Positions 8,485 to 17,119 of a stretch of DNA of 64,000 nt are shown one piece after another. How positions within the stretch are numbered: the stretch's first letter is position 1; each line of letters opens with the position of its first letter. The translations under genes and the position numbers were made by a program. Source of the DNA: JBCCMQ01 sp039026235. GTDB taxonomy: Bacteria > Pseudomonadota > Alphaproteobacteria > Rhodobacterales > Rhodobacteraceae. The DNA lies in NCBI GenBank assembly GCA_039026235.1, contig JBCCMQ010000001.1, forward strand, positions 124,001-188,000. The letters are read 5' to 3'. The notes below the pieces were generated by a model. It made no database searches. It was given only the letters and a program-made list of their open reading frames with translations, and was not told the DNA's origin.

Positions 8485-9792
8485 GCTTGTCTTGTGTTCC
8501 TTTTTAGCGTTTCGGCCAGTGCCGGAGCGTCGGGCCTTCCCGAACCGATCAAGCCCGGCGACTTTCACAGTTTCGATCCGGCGAAAGCCCGGATTGGCCA
8601 GCTTCTCTTTTACGATAAGATTCTGTCAGGAAACCGCAACATCAGTTGCGGTACCTGCCATCACCATACGCACCATTCGACCGACGGGCTGAGCCTGGGC
8701 ATAGGCGAAGGCGGGGTTGGGCTGGGGCCGGAACGCACGCCGGGGTCTGGGACGGATCGTGTGGCCAAGCGCATTCCGCGCAACGCGCCCGGCCTTTGGA
8801 ACCTGGGGCATAAGGACATCGAACTGGTCTTTCACGACGGGAGGCTTTCGACCAGCAATCTTTACGGCAACGGCTTTAACAGCCCAGCTGAAGAATGGCT
8901 GCCCAAGGGGCTGGAGACCATACTGGCGGCCCAGGCCCTGTTTCCGCTGACGGCACAGTTCGAGATGGCCGGCAATACCGGAGAGAACGACGTGGCCGGC
9001 GCCGTTCACGACCGGATCGACGCGGCCTGGCCGATCCTAGCGCGGCGGGTGCGCGGCATTGCTGAATACCGCGACATGTTCATGGATGCGTTCGACAACG
9101 TAAAGACGACCGACGACATCACCATCGTTGAGATCGGCAATGCGCTGGCGGCGTTCATGGGCACAGAGTGGGCCAATTATGACAGCCCGTTTGATGCCTA
9201 TCTAGCGGGCGACCTGTCGGCCATGTCACCGGACGCCATGCGCGGTATGGAGCTTTTCTTTGGCAAGGCCGGGTGCGCGGGCTGCCATACGGGGCCGCTT
9301 TTCACGGACCACCAATTCCATGCGCTGGGCCTGCCGGGATATGGGCCGGGACGGACACGGCGCTTCGACCCCTATGCACGCGACACAGGTCGCATCGCCG
9401 AAAGTGACCGGCTGGAAGACGCCTATAGGTTCAGGACACCGCCCCTGCGCAACGTGGCCCTGACGGGCCCCTATGGGCACAACGGTGCCTATCCGACGCT
9501 GGAAGGGATGATCCGCCATCACCTGGATCCCGTTGCGGCGCGTGCTGACTGGCGGCCCGAGATGGCCAGGCTTCCAGAAATACCCTGGCTGGCCGCCGCC
9601 GATTTCATGGTCCAGTCGGACAAACGCGAGATGGCCCGCCAGGCGCGCCACATCGACATCACGCCGCTGAGCCACACGGATACGGAAATTGCCGATCTGC
9701 TGGCGTTCCTTCATGCACTGACCGGCGTCTCTGCCGAAGATCGTCCACTCGGGCGTCCGGACCAGGTTCCAAGCGGGCTGAGCGTCGACTAG
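8467..9792 (+). CDS. di-haem cytochrome-c peroxidase / MauG-like protein
   Basis: A 441-aa exported protein with a signal peptide ending near ASAGASG. It has two c-type haem sites, CGTCH (about residue 61) and CAGCH (about 272), in the spacing of bacterial di-haem peroxidases and MauG. It probably acts in the periplasm as a hydrogen peroxide reductase or a MauG-type oxidising enzyme. The sequence does not decide which, and no methylamine dehydrogenase genes are nearby. It is divergent from the Sel1 gene with no free intergenic space, and its stop is 16 bases from the end of a convergent gene. Confidence 0.85.
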   Translation: MKTLVHACLVFLFSVSASAGASGLPEPIKPGDFHSFDPAKARIGQLLFYDKILSGNRNISCGTCHHHTHHSTDGLSLGIGEGGVGLGPERTPGSGTDRVAKRIPRNAPGLWNLGHKDIELVFHDGRLSTSNLYGNGFNSPAEEWLPKGLETILAAQALFPLTAQFEMAGNTGENDVAGAVHDRIDAAWPILARRVRGIAEYRDMFMDAFDNVKTTDDITIVEIGNALAAFMGTEWANYDSPFDAYLAGDLSAMSPDAMRGMELFFGKAGCAGCHTGPLFTDHQFHALGLPGYGPGRTRRFDPYARDTGRIAESDRLEDAYRFRTPPLRNVALTGPYGHNGAYPTLEGMIRHHLDPVAARADWRPEMARLPEIPWLAAADFMVQSDKREMARQARHIDITPLSHTDTEIADLLAFLHALTGVSAEDRPLGRPDQVPSGLSVD

Positions 9793-9807
9793 CAGGCCCT
9801 CACTTGG

Positions 9808-10497
9808 CTAGGTGCCGTTGCCGACGCTGGAAATTGCCAGGTGCGTATGGCGTTCCGGAACGTCCTGGTTCTTGGCAACGAAATCGACCAGCATGTTGTA
9901 GTATATCTCAAGTTCGTCAATGCGTTGGCGTGTCTGGTCGAGACTGTGCGAGATTCTGGCAGTGCTGGCATCGCGGATATTGTCGATATCCAAGCTGATG
10001 TGGTCGGCCAGGTTCATCAGTGGAATGAATATGCGTTCAAGCGTCTCCGCAGCGATAAGCTGGGCCTGATCGTGACCGGCCTGCCAGGGCCGCATTTCTT
10101 CTGAGAACAGCGAAATGACGTTCCCGTAGCAGACCGCGAACCGCACCATGATAAAGCTATCGCCGTCTTCCGCGCGCGTGATCAGCACGCGGGCCTTGCG
10201 CAGTGTCAGGCCGGGCAATTCAAGCTGATGGTCCGGATAGCTTGTGATCCGGGTCTGGGTGCCTTCTTCAAGGAACTTGGTAACTTGCTCGCAAAGGCCC
10301 CGGCTTAGCACCTCCTCAGGTCGGTTGCGTTCCGAAAACATGCACCGGGTGCGGCTGCCCTTTTGGGACATCTCGACACTTTGCACCGTAAGTGCCTTGT
10401 CGAGCCCGCACTTCATGCTGATCGTCACGGAACTCGCGCCCGCCTCGGGCAGGTCACGCGCTGTTTTCGGTACTTCAGGCAATACGGACTGGGTCAT
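9808..10497 (-). CDS. unrecognised 229-aa protein divergent from CheB-CheR fusion
   Basis: I do not recognise a family. The protein is soluble and without a signal peptide. Its centre looks like a mixed alpha/beta domain (about residues 20-140), and its C-terminal third is helical with coiled-coil character (SLDQTRQRIDELEIYYNMLVDFV). The start at 10497 has GGAAGG at good spacing. It shares a 184-bp divergent region, with two palindromes, with the CheB-CheR fusion gene. A functional link to that signalling protein is a reasonable guess from position only. Confidence 0.6.
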   Translation of the reverse strand: MTQSVLPEVPKTARDLPEAGASSVTISMKCGLDKALTVQSVEMSQKGSRTRCMFSERNRPEEVLSRGLCEQVTKFLEEGTQTRITSYPDHQLELPGLTLRKARVLITRAEDGDSFIMVRFAVCYGNVISLFSEEMRPWQAGHDQAQLIAAETLERIFIPLMNLADHISLDIDNIRDASTARISHSLDQTRQRIDELEIYYNMLVDFVAKNQDVPERHTHLAISSVGNGT

Positions 10498-10575
10498 GTT
10501 GGGCCTTCCCGGTTCCTTGGCCAGTAGGCGATTGCCAAGTAAACAAATGGTAAATGCGGCGTGCGTCGTGCCGAA

Positions 10576-10639
10576 GCATTGCAACGAATGCAAAAAACAA
10601 TCAATGATTGCGAGCAGTCTGAAATAATCTCTGTATAAT
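10576..10639. promoter_or_regulatory. divergent control region with two palindromes and a TATAAT box
   Basis: GCATT-N6-AATGC occupies 10576-10591, and the perfect palindrome CAATCA-A-TGATTG occupies 10598-10610. A consensus TATAAT is at 10634-10639, correctly placed to start transcription about 36 bases before the CheB-CheR fusion gene. No good -35 hexamer lies at 17 bases; TTGCGA at 10608 is 20 bases away. This suggests an activator-dependent promoter, with the palindromes as candidate binding sites. Confidence 0.45.
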
Positions 10640-10681
10640 TGAGTTAAGGCCGCGTACGCTTGGACCAAGCGTTGGCGCCGA

Positions 10682-13384
10682 ATGAACAGCAGCGACGCTC
10701 ATGGACCGCAAGAAAACATGACCCAATCGAATGAGAACAAGTTCCCAACGGCGGAGCAGTCTGCGTCCGATGCGCCATCGGGCATGTCCGAAAAGCCGAT
10801 GATGCCATTCTTGGACGTGGCTACGGCCGACGGCTCTGACGACGAAGTCAGGCCCGGCATGGGCGACGCCTTTTTTGTTGTTGGGATCGGCTCCTCCGCC
10901 GGTGGGCTTGAGGCGGTGCGCGAACTGGTGCGGTCTTTACCGCCCGACACGCCAGCGGCATTTGTTGTGGTCCAGCACATGTCACCGCAACACAAAAGCC
11001 TTATGGCAACGCTGGTTGGCAACGAAACCAAACACTCTGTCATAGATCTGGAAGATGGAACAACGCCCGAGGCCAATGTCATTTACGTGACGCCGCCCAA
11101 CCATGACGTGGTGATGCACCGCGGCGCGCTTTACCTTCAGCGGCCCAGCCCCGAGGCCGGTGCACCAAAGCCGTCCATCGACCGTTTCTTTATCTCACTG
11201 GCCGAAGAGCTGGGGGAACGCGCGGTCGCGATCGTCCTGTCAGGAACCGGGTCCGACGGTAGCTACGGTGTACAGGCGATAAGAAGCGCCGGGGGCACCA
11301 CGATCGCCCAAGACGATGTCACGGCCAAATACGATGGCATGCCCATTTCGGCGATCGAGACCGGTTGCGTCGACCTGATCATGTCCCCGCGAGAGATCGG
11401 AACGCATCTTACAAAGATACTGCTGTCGTCGGGCAATTTTGAAGATCTGCGCGAAGCGGAGACCATAGACCACCCGATGGCAGATGTTCTGCAGATCCTT
11501 CTGGCGCGGACGCGCGTGGATTTTCGTGAATACAAGCCGACCACGGTCAAGCGGCGCATCGAACGCCGGATGAATGCGCTCGGCATACGAAATCACATTG
11601 ACTACACCAATCATTGCCGGTCACACCCGGAAGAGGTTGATGCGCTGTTTCGCGATCTGTTGATTTCGGTCACCCGTTTCTTTCGCGATCCCGATGAGTT
11701 CCGCAGCCTCGAAGGCATCCTGTCGACGATCGTCCAGTCCGACGAGAACAGCCCAATCCGGATCTGGGTGGCGGGCTGCGCGACAGGAGAAGAGGTCTAT
11801 ACGCTGGCAATCCTTCTGGCCGAGGCGCTGGGCGGTGCGGAACAGGCCAACCAGAGACGCGTGCAGATTTTCGCTTCGGACATTGATGAGAACGCGTTGA
11901 AGATTGCGCGCGAAGGGCGGTACGCCGCAACCGCTCTTGACGATGTGCCGGCGGCATACGCGGAGAAATATTTCAGCTTTCAAGGCGAAGGCGTGCGGGT
12001 CAACAATGCCCTGCGTGAGATGGTCCTTTTTGCAAAGCATAACATCTGCCAGGATCCGCCATTCCTGAATGTTGACCTGATCTGCTGTCGTAACCTTCTG
12101 ATTTACTTTGGTGCGGCTTTACGGCGAAAGGTGCTGTCGCGTCTTCACTATGCGTTACGACCGAAGGGCTACCTGTTCCTAGGGAACGCCGAAGCCATCG
12201 GCACCAATGATGAGGCCTTTGTATCGGCCGCGCCGCATGCGAGCATCTATCAGAAACGGTTGCTGTTCGACGGAGCACGCGCGCGCCTGAGGCCGCCAGT
12301 TGATGCGATGCCTACGAACCGCCTGCGTGACCGCAACACGATCGGCGGCAAGAATGCCCAGGAAGCAGCCCTTGCCCGTGAGGCGGCGATGTTCGAAAGC
12401 CTGGTGCGCTCGATCAGTCCGCAGGCCCTGCTGGTTTCGGGTGACCTCCGCATACACCGTGTCTTTGGCGATCTTGGCGGCTTTGTCACGCTAAAGGAAT
12501 CGCGGCGGCTGACCATGTCGGTCAATATCCTGCGCAGCCCCTTAGATCAGGAAGCGCGCACGTTGGTCACACTGGCCATCAAGCATGGCGAGCTGCGCCG
12601 CGGCATCGTGCACCGTCTTGATCCCGAAAGCGCGCGTGTGGTGCGTCTTGTGGCCTATCCACTTTCAGCCACGCCCACGGACGAAAAGATGGCGATCCTG
12701 GCGATGTTGGAATGGGTCGAAGAGACCACCAAGACGGTGACCGAGACCATACCCATCGAGGAAACGCCAGCCGAAGTGGCGAAGTACATCGAAAAGCTTG
12801 AAACCGAGATCGACAATACCCGCGAAGCGCTACAGCAGACGGTCGAAGAACTTGAGACTTCGAATGAGGAACTTCAGTCGCTCAACGAGGAACTCCAGTC
12901 GACCAATGAGGAACTGCAAGCCACCAATGAAGAGCTTGAGACATCCAACGAAGAACTCCAGTCGACCAATGAAGAACTGGTCACTGTCAACGAAGAACTG
13001 CAGGTCAACACAGGTGACCTGACAAGTCTAACCGAAGAACTGGCTGCCATACTCGACAACATCGGCACGGCCGTTGTGATCGTTGATACGGCGCTGCAGA
13101 TCACGCGGGCGAGCAAAGAGGCCATGGACCTTCTTTCTCTGGGAATGCCGGTTGAAGGTATCCACCTGAGCCAGGTTAACCTGCCAGAGGGGTTCCCGCC
13201 GCTTGCCGAGATTTCAAATCAGGCGATGCAATTGGGCAAAACCCTGGTCCATGCCATCGAAGCGGGCGACCGGCACTATGTCCTGCGGCTGGCACCGTAC
13301 TACGGGCGGAATGGGCGTTTTCGGGGCGCATCCATCGTGATCGTCGATGCGACGCCCGCCATGCGTCAGGAAAGCGGCGGGTAG
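10682..13384 (+). CDS. CheB-CheR-coiled-coil-PAS fusion signalling protein
   Basis: A 900-aa multidomain protein. Residues about 63-245 form a CheB methylesterase domain (GIGSSAGG with catalytic Ser near 72, QHMSP with His near 99, SGTGSDGSYG with the Asp). Residues about 270-540 form a CheR SAM-dependent methyltransferase (RRIERRM, VAGCATGEEVYTLAI, NLLIYF). A long heptad coiled coil follows at about 680-790, then a C-terminal PAS-like domain. Many relatives continue into a histidine kinase. This one stops after the PAS region, so it must signal through a separate partner. There is no receiver domain on the CheB part and no chemoreceptor genes in the window. A second possible start is ATG 10718. 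Confidence 0.9.
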   Translation: MNSSDAHGPQENMTQSNENKFPTAEQSASDAPSGMSEKPMMPFLDVATADGSDDEVRPGMGDAFFVVGIGSSAGGLEAVRELVRSLPPDTPAAFVVVQHMSPQHKSLMATLVGNETKHSVIDLEDGTTPEANVIYVTPPNHDVVMHRGALYLQRPSPEAGAPKPSIDRFFISLAEELGERAVAIVLSGTGSDGSYGVQAIRSAGGTTIAQDDVTAKYDGMPISAIETGCVDLIMSPREIGTHLTKILLSSGNFEDLREAETIDHPMADVLQILLARTRVDFREYKPTTVKRRIERRMNALGIRNHIDYTNHCRSHPEEVDALFRDLLISVTRFFRDPDEFRSLEGILSTIVQSDENSPIRIWVAGCATGEEVYTLAILLAEALGGAEQANQRRVQIFASDIDENALKIAREGRYAATALDDVPAAYAEKYFSFQGEGVRVNNALREMVLFAKHNICQDPPFLNVDLICCRNLLIYFGAALRRKVLSRLHYALRPKGYLFLGNAEAIGTNDEAFVSAAPHASIYQKRLLFDGARARLRPPVDAMPTNRLRDRNTIGGKNAQEAALAREAAMFESLVRSISPQALLVSGDLRIHRVFGDLGGFVTLKESRRLTMSVNILRSPLDQEARTLVTLAIKHGELRRGIVHRLDPESARVVRLVAYPLSATPTDEKMAILAMLEWVEETTKTVTETIPIEETPAEVAKYIEKLETEIDNTREALQQTVEELETSNEELQSLNEELQSTNEELQATNEELETSNEELQSTNEELVTVNEELQVNTGDLTSLTEELAAILDNIGTAVVIVDTALQITRASKEAMDLLSLGMPVEGIHLSQVNLPEGFPPLAEISNQAMQLGKTLVHAIEAGDRHYVLRLAPYYGRNGRFRGASIVIVDATPAMRQESGG
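12845..13003 (+). repeat. in-frame heptad repeat in the CheB-CheR fusion
   Basis: A seven-residue unit of the form E-E-L-x-S/T-x-N is repeated about seven times (residues 722-774), encoded by near-identical 21-base units. It forms the coiled-coil linker typical of CheB-CheR-PAS proteins. The DNA repeat is a consequence of the protein repeat and could allow length change by recombination. Confidence 0.8.
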
Positions 13385-13413
13385 GTTCATCTGACCTACC
13401 GAGCCATATTCCG

Positions 13414-14346
13414 TCAGGAACTGGGCAGACGGTCCAGAAGAGCGTCAATTTCGGCCCGGGTCGGCATGGAGGGTGCCGCGCCCGCTCGCGTAACAGAGAT
13501 CCCTGCCACTGCACTGCCGAAGCGTACGGCAGATACCGGATCGGCGCCTTCAGCGAGTGCCGCGGCGAAACCCCCGTTGAACGCATCGCCCGCCCCGGTG
13601 GTCTCGACCACAGGACCAGCCGTAAAGGCGGGGACATGCAATTCCATTTGATCGTCCTTATAAAGCGCACCCTTTTCGCCCAACGTGATGATCGCCGCGC
13701 CGACACCCTTGGCGATTAGCGCAGCGGCTGCCCGCGCGGCGTCGTCCGGTGTCTCAACCTGCAAACCGGTCAGGGCCTCGACTTCGGATTCATTAGGCGT
13801 CACAAAATCGCAAAGCGACAGCATATCCGGAGGGATTGGTGCTGCAGGCGCGGGGTTAAGGATTGTCCGGACCCCGGCGGCCCGTGCGATCTCAAGACCA
13901 CGCATTGCCGCCTCGATCGGTTGTTCGAGTTGGGTGACAAAGAGTGCCGCGCCGCTGATAAGATCGCTGCGGGCGTCAAGGTCTCCGGCGCTGATGTCGC
14001 CCGCTGCACCGGGGCAGATGATGATCGCATTGTTACCGGTTGCTTCTTCTACAAAGATGTACGCGGCACCAGTATAGTTTTCCGGATCCCTAGTTACCGC
14101 CGGTTTGACCCCTGCGTCCTGCCAGATCCGGTCGGCCATAGTGGCGAAAGCATCCTCGCCCAGTCGGGAAACGAAATGCACATCACCGCCAGCACGGGCT
14201 GCCGCAACCGCCTGATTTGACCCTTTGCCGCCTGGACCAAGCTTAAAGCTGTTGCCAAGGATCGTTTCCCCCATTTTCGGGGGTCGGTCCGCACGGTAAG
14301 CGGTATCGGCGACAAAAACACCCAGTATGACAATCCGTCCTGCCAT
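13414..14346 (-). CDS. rbsK: ribokinase (PfkB family)
   Basis: This 310-aa sugar kinase phosphorylates ribose with ATP. It shows the PfkB N-terminal signature (KLGPGGKGSNQAVAAAR) and the C-terminal signature with its catalytic aspartate (VVETTGAGDAFNGGFAAAL), plus NPAPA and TPNESE motifs typical of RbsK. Its specificity could include deoxyribose or related sugars. The start at 14346 has AGGGGA 8 bases upstream. The reading frame stays open further upstream, but only across the tRNA-Leu gene, so that extension is not real. No ribose transporter adjoins it. Confidence 0.88.
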   Translation of the reverse strand: MAGRIVILGVFVADTAYRADRPPKMGETILGNSFKLGPGGKGSNQAVAAARAGGDVHFVSRLGEDAFATMADRIWQDAGVKPAVTRDPENYTGAAYIFVEEATGNNAIIICPGAAGDISAGDLDARSDLISGAALFVTQLEQPIEAAMRGLEIARAAGVRTILNPAPAAPIPPDMLSLCDFVTPNESEVEALTGLQVETPDDAARAAAALIAKGVGAAIITLGEKGALYKDDQMELHVPAFTAGPVVETTGAGDAFNGGFAAALAEGADPVSAVRFGSAVAGISVTRAGAAPSMPTRAEIDALLDRLPSS

Positions 14347-14424
14347 GTCTTTTGTCCCCTGACGCGCGATGCGGCTTGTTAAACAAACGATGCCAGTCGC
14401 ACGGGCCGCACGGCCTGACTGGCA

Positions 14425-14509
14425 TGGTGCGGGCGGCGGGACTTGAACCCGCACGGCCGAAGGCCCGGAGATTTTAAGTCTCGTATGTCTACCATTCCAT
14501 CACGCCCGC
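14425..14509 (-). tRNA. tRNA-Leu (UAA anticodon)
   Basis: The 85-base cloverleaf on the minus strand has acceptor stem GCGGGCG paired with CGCCCGC, an A discriminator and an encoded CCA end at 14425-14427. The anticodon loop CTTAAAA lies between GAGA and TCTC, giving UAA. The class II long variable arm CGGGCCTTCGGCCG and the T loop GTTCAAG are present. It lies 79 bases upstream of ribokinase on the same strand. No integrase or target-site duplication was seen beside it. Confidence 0.96.
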
Positions 14510-14562
14510 GGAAGGTCCGCCTTTCCTAGCGGCGCGGGCGGGAACCTACAAGACGGACGATT

Positions 14563-15123
14563 TCAGATATCCTCACCCAAGGGGCCGACAAGAAGACCAC
14601 GTTCTGGCAGCCAGGGGTTCAGCGCAAGCGCGTCGCGCAGAACCACTTGAGCCTCGTCCATCTGACCAAGGCCCATCAGCGTCAGCGCCTTGCCCGAAAG
14701 GGCGCCGATATGGCGCGGAGACAAATCCAGCGTTTTGTCGAGATCAATCAGTGCGTCCTGAAAGTCGTGGCGCAGGAAGCTGACGAAAGCGCGCTGATTG
14801 TACCCTTCGGCATAGGCTGGACAATAGCTCACAAGCGCATCGAACGCGATCATCGCCCCCGCGAAATCAAAGCTTGCGCGCCTTGTCATACCCTCATCGA
14901 GGAGATGTTGCGCATGTTCGTCAGGCGCGCGTGTCCAAAGCGCCCAAAGCTGCGCGGAGATTTCCCGCGCCGTCCCCTCGCTGGTTGAATCGCGCAGCGC
15001 ATTTAGTAGGGGTGCCGCTTCGGGCTCTATTTCAGGGGCTGCTGGGCAGGCATCCTGTGCAAGCGCCGCCGGAGCTGCAAGTACGACGCTGATCAGAAGC
15101 GCCAAGGTCCGAAGTCTGGTCAT
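14563..15123 (-). CDS. exported TPR-like protein
   Basis: 186 aa with a clean signal peptide (cut near ALAQDA). Helical tetratricopeptide-like repeats follow, including EGYNQRAFVSFLRHDFQDALIDLDKTLDLSP and GALSGKALTLMGLGQMDEAQVVLRDALALNP. It is likely a periplasmic scaffolding protein; the partner is unknown. It is divergent from the rhomboid protease gene (90-base gap) and 53 bases upstream of the tRNA. Confidence 0.8.
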   Translation of the reverse strand: MTRLRTLALLISVVLAAPAALAQDACPAAPEIEPEAAPLLNALRDSTSEGTAREISAQLWALWTRAPDEHAQHLLDEGMTRRASFDFAGAMIAFDALVSYCPAYAEGYNQRAFVSFLRHDFQDALIDLDKTLDLSPRHIGALSGKALTLMGLGQMDEAQVVLRDALALNPWLPERGLLVGPLGEDI

Positions 15124-15212
15124 GTACCAATCCTTGTGCGCAGAAGACGCAAGTCAAGCGCCGCAGACCGATTCACACTTGAACTTGCTGTGTGCGTGTA
15201 CAGGTTGATGCC

Positions 15213-15995
15213 ATGTTTCCGCTTCGCGATCACAATCCGTCGACCCGAACGCCCATCGTTACCTGGGCGCTTATCGTGCTGAATGTTGTGGTCTTTGTCT
15301 CTTATGTCGATCTCTTCGGCAATCCGGCCAGGCTCGGCCCATTCTTTGACACCTGGGGCATGGTTCCGGCCCGTGTCAGCCAGGACGCTGCTGATCTAAC
15401 GTTCCTGACATCCATGTTTCTGCATGGCGGTTTTTTTCATCTTGCGGGCAACATGCTGTTCCTCTGGATCTTCGGCGATAATCTTGAGGATGAGTTTGGG
15501 CACTTCTGGTTTCTGGTTTTCTATCTCGCGTCGGGTCTTGGGGCGGGTCTGGTGCACTATGTCTCGGATCCGCTGTCCACGATCCCGACGGTGGGCGCCT
15601 CGGGTGCGATTGCCGGCGTTCTGGGCGGTTACCTGCTTTTGTTTCCGAAGGCCCGGGTCGATATCCTGTTCATCCTGATCATATTCATACGCATCATTCC
15701 GGTGCCCGCGTGGATTATGCTGGGGCTTTGGTTCGCGTTGCAGCTTACCAATGGTGTCGTGGCAGACAATGCGGGCGGTGGGGTCGCTTATTGGGCCCAT
15801 ACCGGTGGATTTGTCATCGGCTTTTTGTTCACCATTCCGGCCTGGCTGCGGCGGGGTGGCGTCACGTTCTGGCGCACCACGCACGGCCATCCGCCCCATG
15901 CGGAGGCACGGTACCGCCGGGTGCGCACAGGCGTCCCGATGGCAGGGCGACGCACACAGCGCCAAACCAGTAAGGCACGGGGCCCCTGGGGCTAG
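15213..15995 (+). CDS. rhomboid-family intramembrane serine protease
   Basis: 260 aa with about six to seven transmembrane helices. Catalytic serine is in GASGAIAGVLGG and catalytic histidine in YWAHTGGFVIGF. The HLAGNMLFLWIFGDNLED segment is the conserved helix-2 region (H-x3-N). The start at 15213 gives the MFPLRDHNPSTRTP N-terminus usual for this group. A GTG at 15192 would add seven residues without support. The C-terminal 40 residues are basic and probably cytoplasmic. Confidence 0.9.
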   Translation: MFPLRDHNPSTRTPIVTWALIVLNVVVFVSYVDLFGNPARLGPFFDTWGMVPARVSQDAADLTFLTSMFLHGGFFHLAGNMLFLWIFGDNLEDEFGHFWFLVFYLASGLGAGLVHYVSDPLSTIPTVGASGAIAGVLGGYLLLFPKARVDILFILIIFIRIIPVPAWIMLGLWFALQLTNGVVADNAGGGVAYWAHTGGFVIGFLFTIPAWLRRGGVTFWRTTHGHPPHAEARYRRVRTGVPMAGRRTQRQTSKARGPWG

Positions 15996-15998
15996 GGC

Positions 15999-16181
15999 CT
16001 ATTGCCGAAATGCGCCACCAAGGCTCGCAGTGTGCTGCAGATCATCCGGACCGCTACCGGCAAACACCGCGACAAGCGTCACCGCAAGCGCGGCCAGAAC
16101 CACGATGTTGATCGTGGGCGTTCTCGCCTTACGCGAAGACTGAAGTCGCTGCGCTGCACCAAATTTCTGCTGTCGTTCCAT
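15999..16181 (-). CDS. possible small single-pass membrane protein
   Basis: A 60-residue reading frame with a basic N-terminus and one hydrophobic segment (NIVVLAALAVTLVAVFAG). It fits exactly between the rhomboid stop (3 bases away) and the inositol-monophosphatase-family gene on the same strand. No Shine-Dalgarno is visible. The membrane-protein-like composition is the only positive evidence, so this may be a chance frame. Confidence 0.4.
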   Translation of the reverse strand: MERQQKFGAAQRLQSSRKARTPTINIVVLAALAVTLVAVFAGSGPDDLQHTASLGGAFRQ

Positions 16182-16241
16182 GATAAAAGCATGGACGCCA
16201 ACCGTGGCGCGAAGGTGGCAAGTGCGTCGAAACCTGTGGCC

Positions 16242-17027
16242 TCAGCGCTTCAGTGCCGCTGAAAATACATCGAATACGTCCGGATTGGCGGCAATCACGC
16301 TGCCTTCGACCAAAGGGTCGCCTCCGCCAATCCCGGCGGTAAATCCGCCCGCCTCGCGCACGATAAGAAGGCCGGCCGCGATGTCCCAGGCGTTCAGATT
16401 GCGTTCCCAGAAACCGTCGTAACGGCCCGCGGCCACATAGGTCAGATCAAGCGCTGCCGCACCCCAGCGCCGCACACCGGCGGTCTTAGGAAGAAGTTGC
16501 CCGAGGTCCTGAAGCGATTCTGGCAAGTCGCTTCGCCCAGCAAACGGCAGGCCGGTGGCAAAAATGCACTCGATCATATTGCGGCGATTGGACACGCGAA
16601 GCCGGCTTTCATTCAGCCATGCGCCCTGTCCCTTTTCGGCAAAGAAAGTTTCATCCTTTGCCGGGTCGTGGACGACTCCGGCCACAATCTGGCCCTTGTG
16701 TTCGAGCGCGATCGACACCGCCCAGTGGGGCAACCCGTGCAGAAAGTTGGTCGTGCCGTCGAGGGGATCAACGATCCAGCGCCGTGTCGGATCCTGTCCG
16801 GCGCTGCCGCCGCCTTCTTCGCCCAGCCAGCCGTAAGTGGGCCGCGCACCCATCAGCTCTTCTTTGATCACCCGTTCGGCCTCGATATCCGCCTTCGAGA
16901 CAAAATCTCCAGCGGCCTTCATCGAGGTTTGAAGATTTTCCACCTCGCCAAAGTCCTTTACCAGCCCGCGACCAGCCTTGCGCGCGGCTTTGATCATGAC
17001 GTTCAGATTTGCGCTGCCCTGCTGCAT
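16242..17027 (-). CDS. suhB: inositol-monophosphatase-family protein (SuhB-like)
   Basis: 261 aa. Metal-binding and catalytic motifs of the IMPase family are present: GEEGG, WIVDPLDGTTNFLHG and WDIAAGLLIVREAGG. Family members hydrolyse inositol phosphates, and in enterobacteria SuhB also binds the RNA polymerase antitermination complex. The start at 17027 follows the conserved N-terminus. An upstream extension to 17141 overlaps the divergent FHA gene and looks non-coding. Confidence 0.9.
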   Translation of the reverse strand: MQQGSANLNVMIKAARKAGRGLVKDFGEVENLQTSMKAAGDFVSKADIEAERVIKEELMGARPTYGWLGEEGGGSAGQDPTRRWIVDPLDGTTNFLHGLPHWAVSIALEHKGQIVAGVVHDPAKDETFFAEKGQGAWLNESRLRVSNRRNMIECIFATGLPFAGRSDLPESLQDLGQLLPKTAGVRRWGAAALDLTYVAAGRYDGFWERNLNAWDIAAGLLIVREAGGFTAGIGGGDPLVEGSVIAANPDVFDVFSAALKR

Positions 17028-17119
17028 GGAAGGAGAACCTTTTGGGAGACGGGTCGACGCGGGCCACCTACACGTGCAGTCCGCAGACGGCAAGGGTACG
17101 AATCGGCTAGGGTTAAGGA

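Noticed and set aside
12845..13003. Short regularly spaced repeats that could be mistaken for a CRISPR array
   Set aside because: The 21-base units are in frame, have no spacers and encode the coiled-coil heptads of the CheB-CheR fusion. No cas genes are present.
14347..14454. N-terminal extension of ribokinase upstream of 14346
   Set aside because: It would translate through the 3' end of the tRNA-Leu gene. The AGGGGA site and PfkB homology begin at 14346.
14425..14509. tRNA-Leu as an attachment site for an integrated element
   Set aside because: No integrase, no repeated 3' tRNA fragment and no mobile-element genes were seen on either side.
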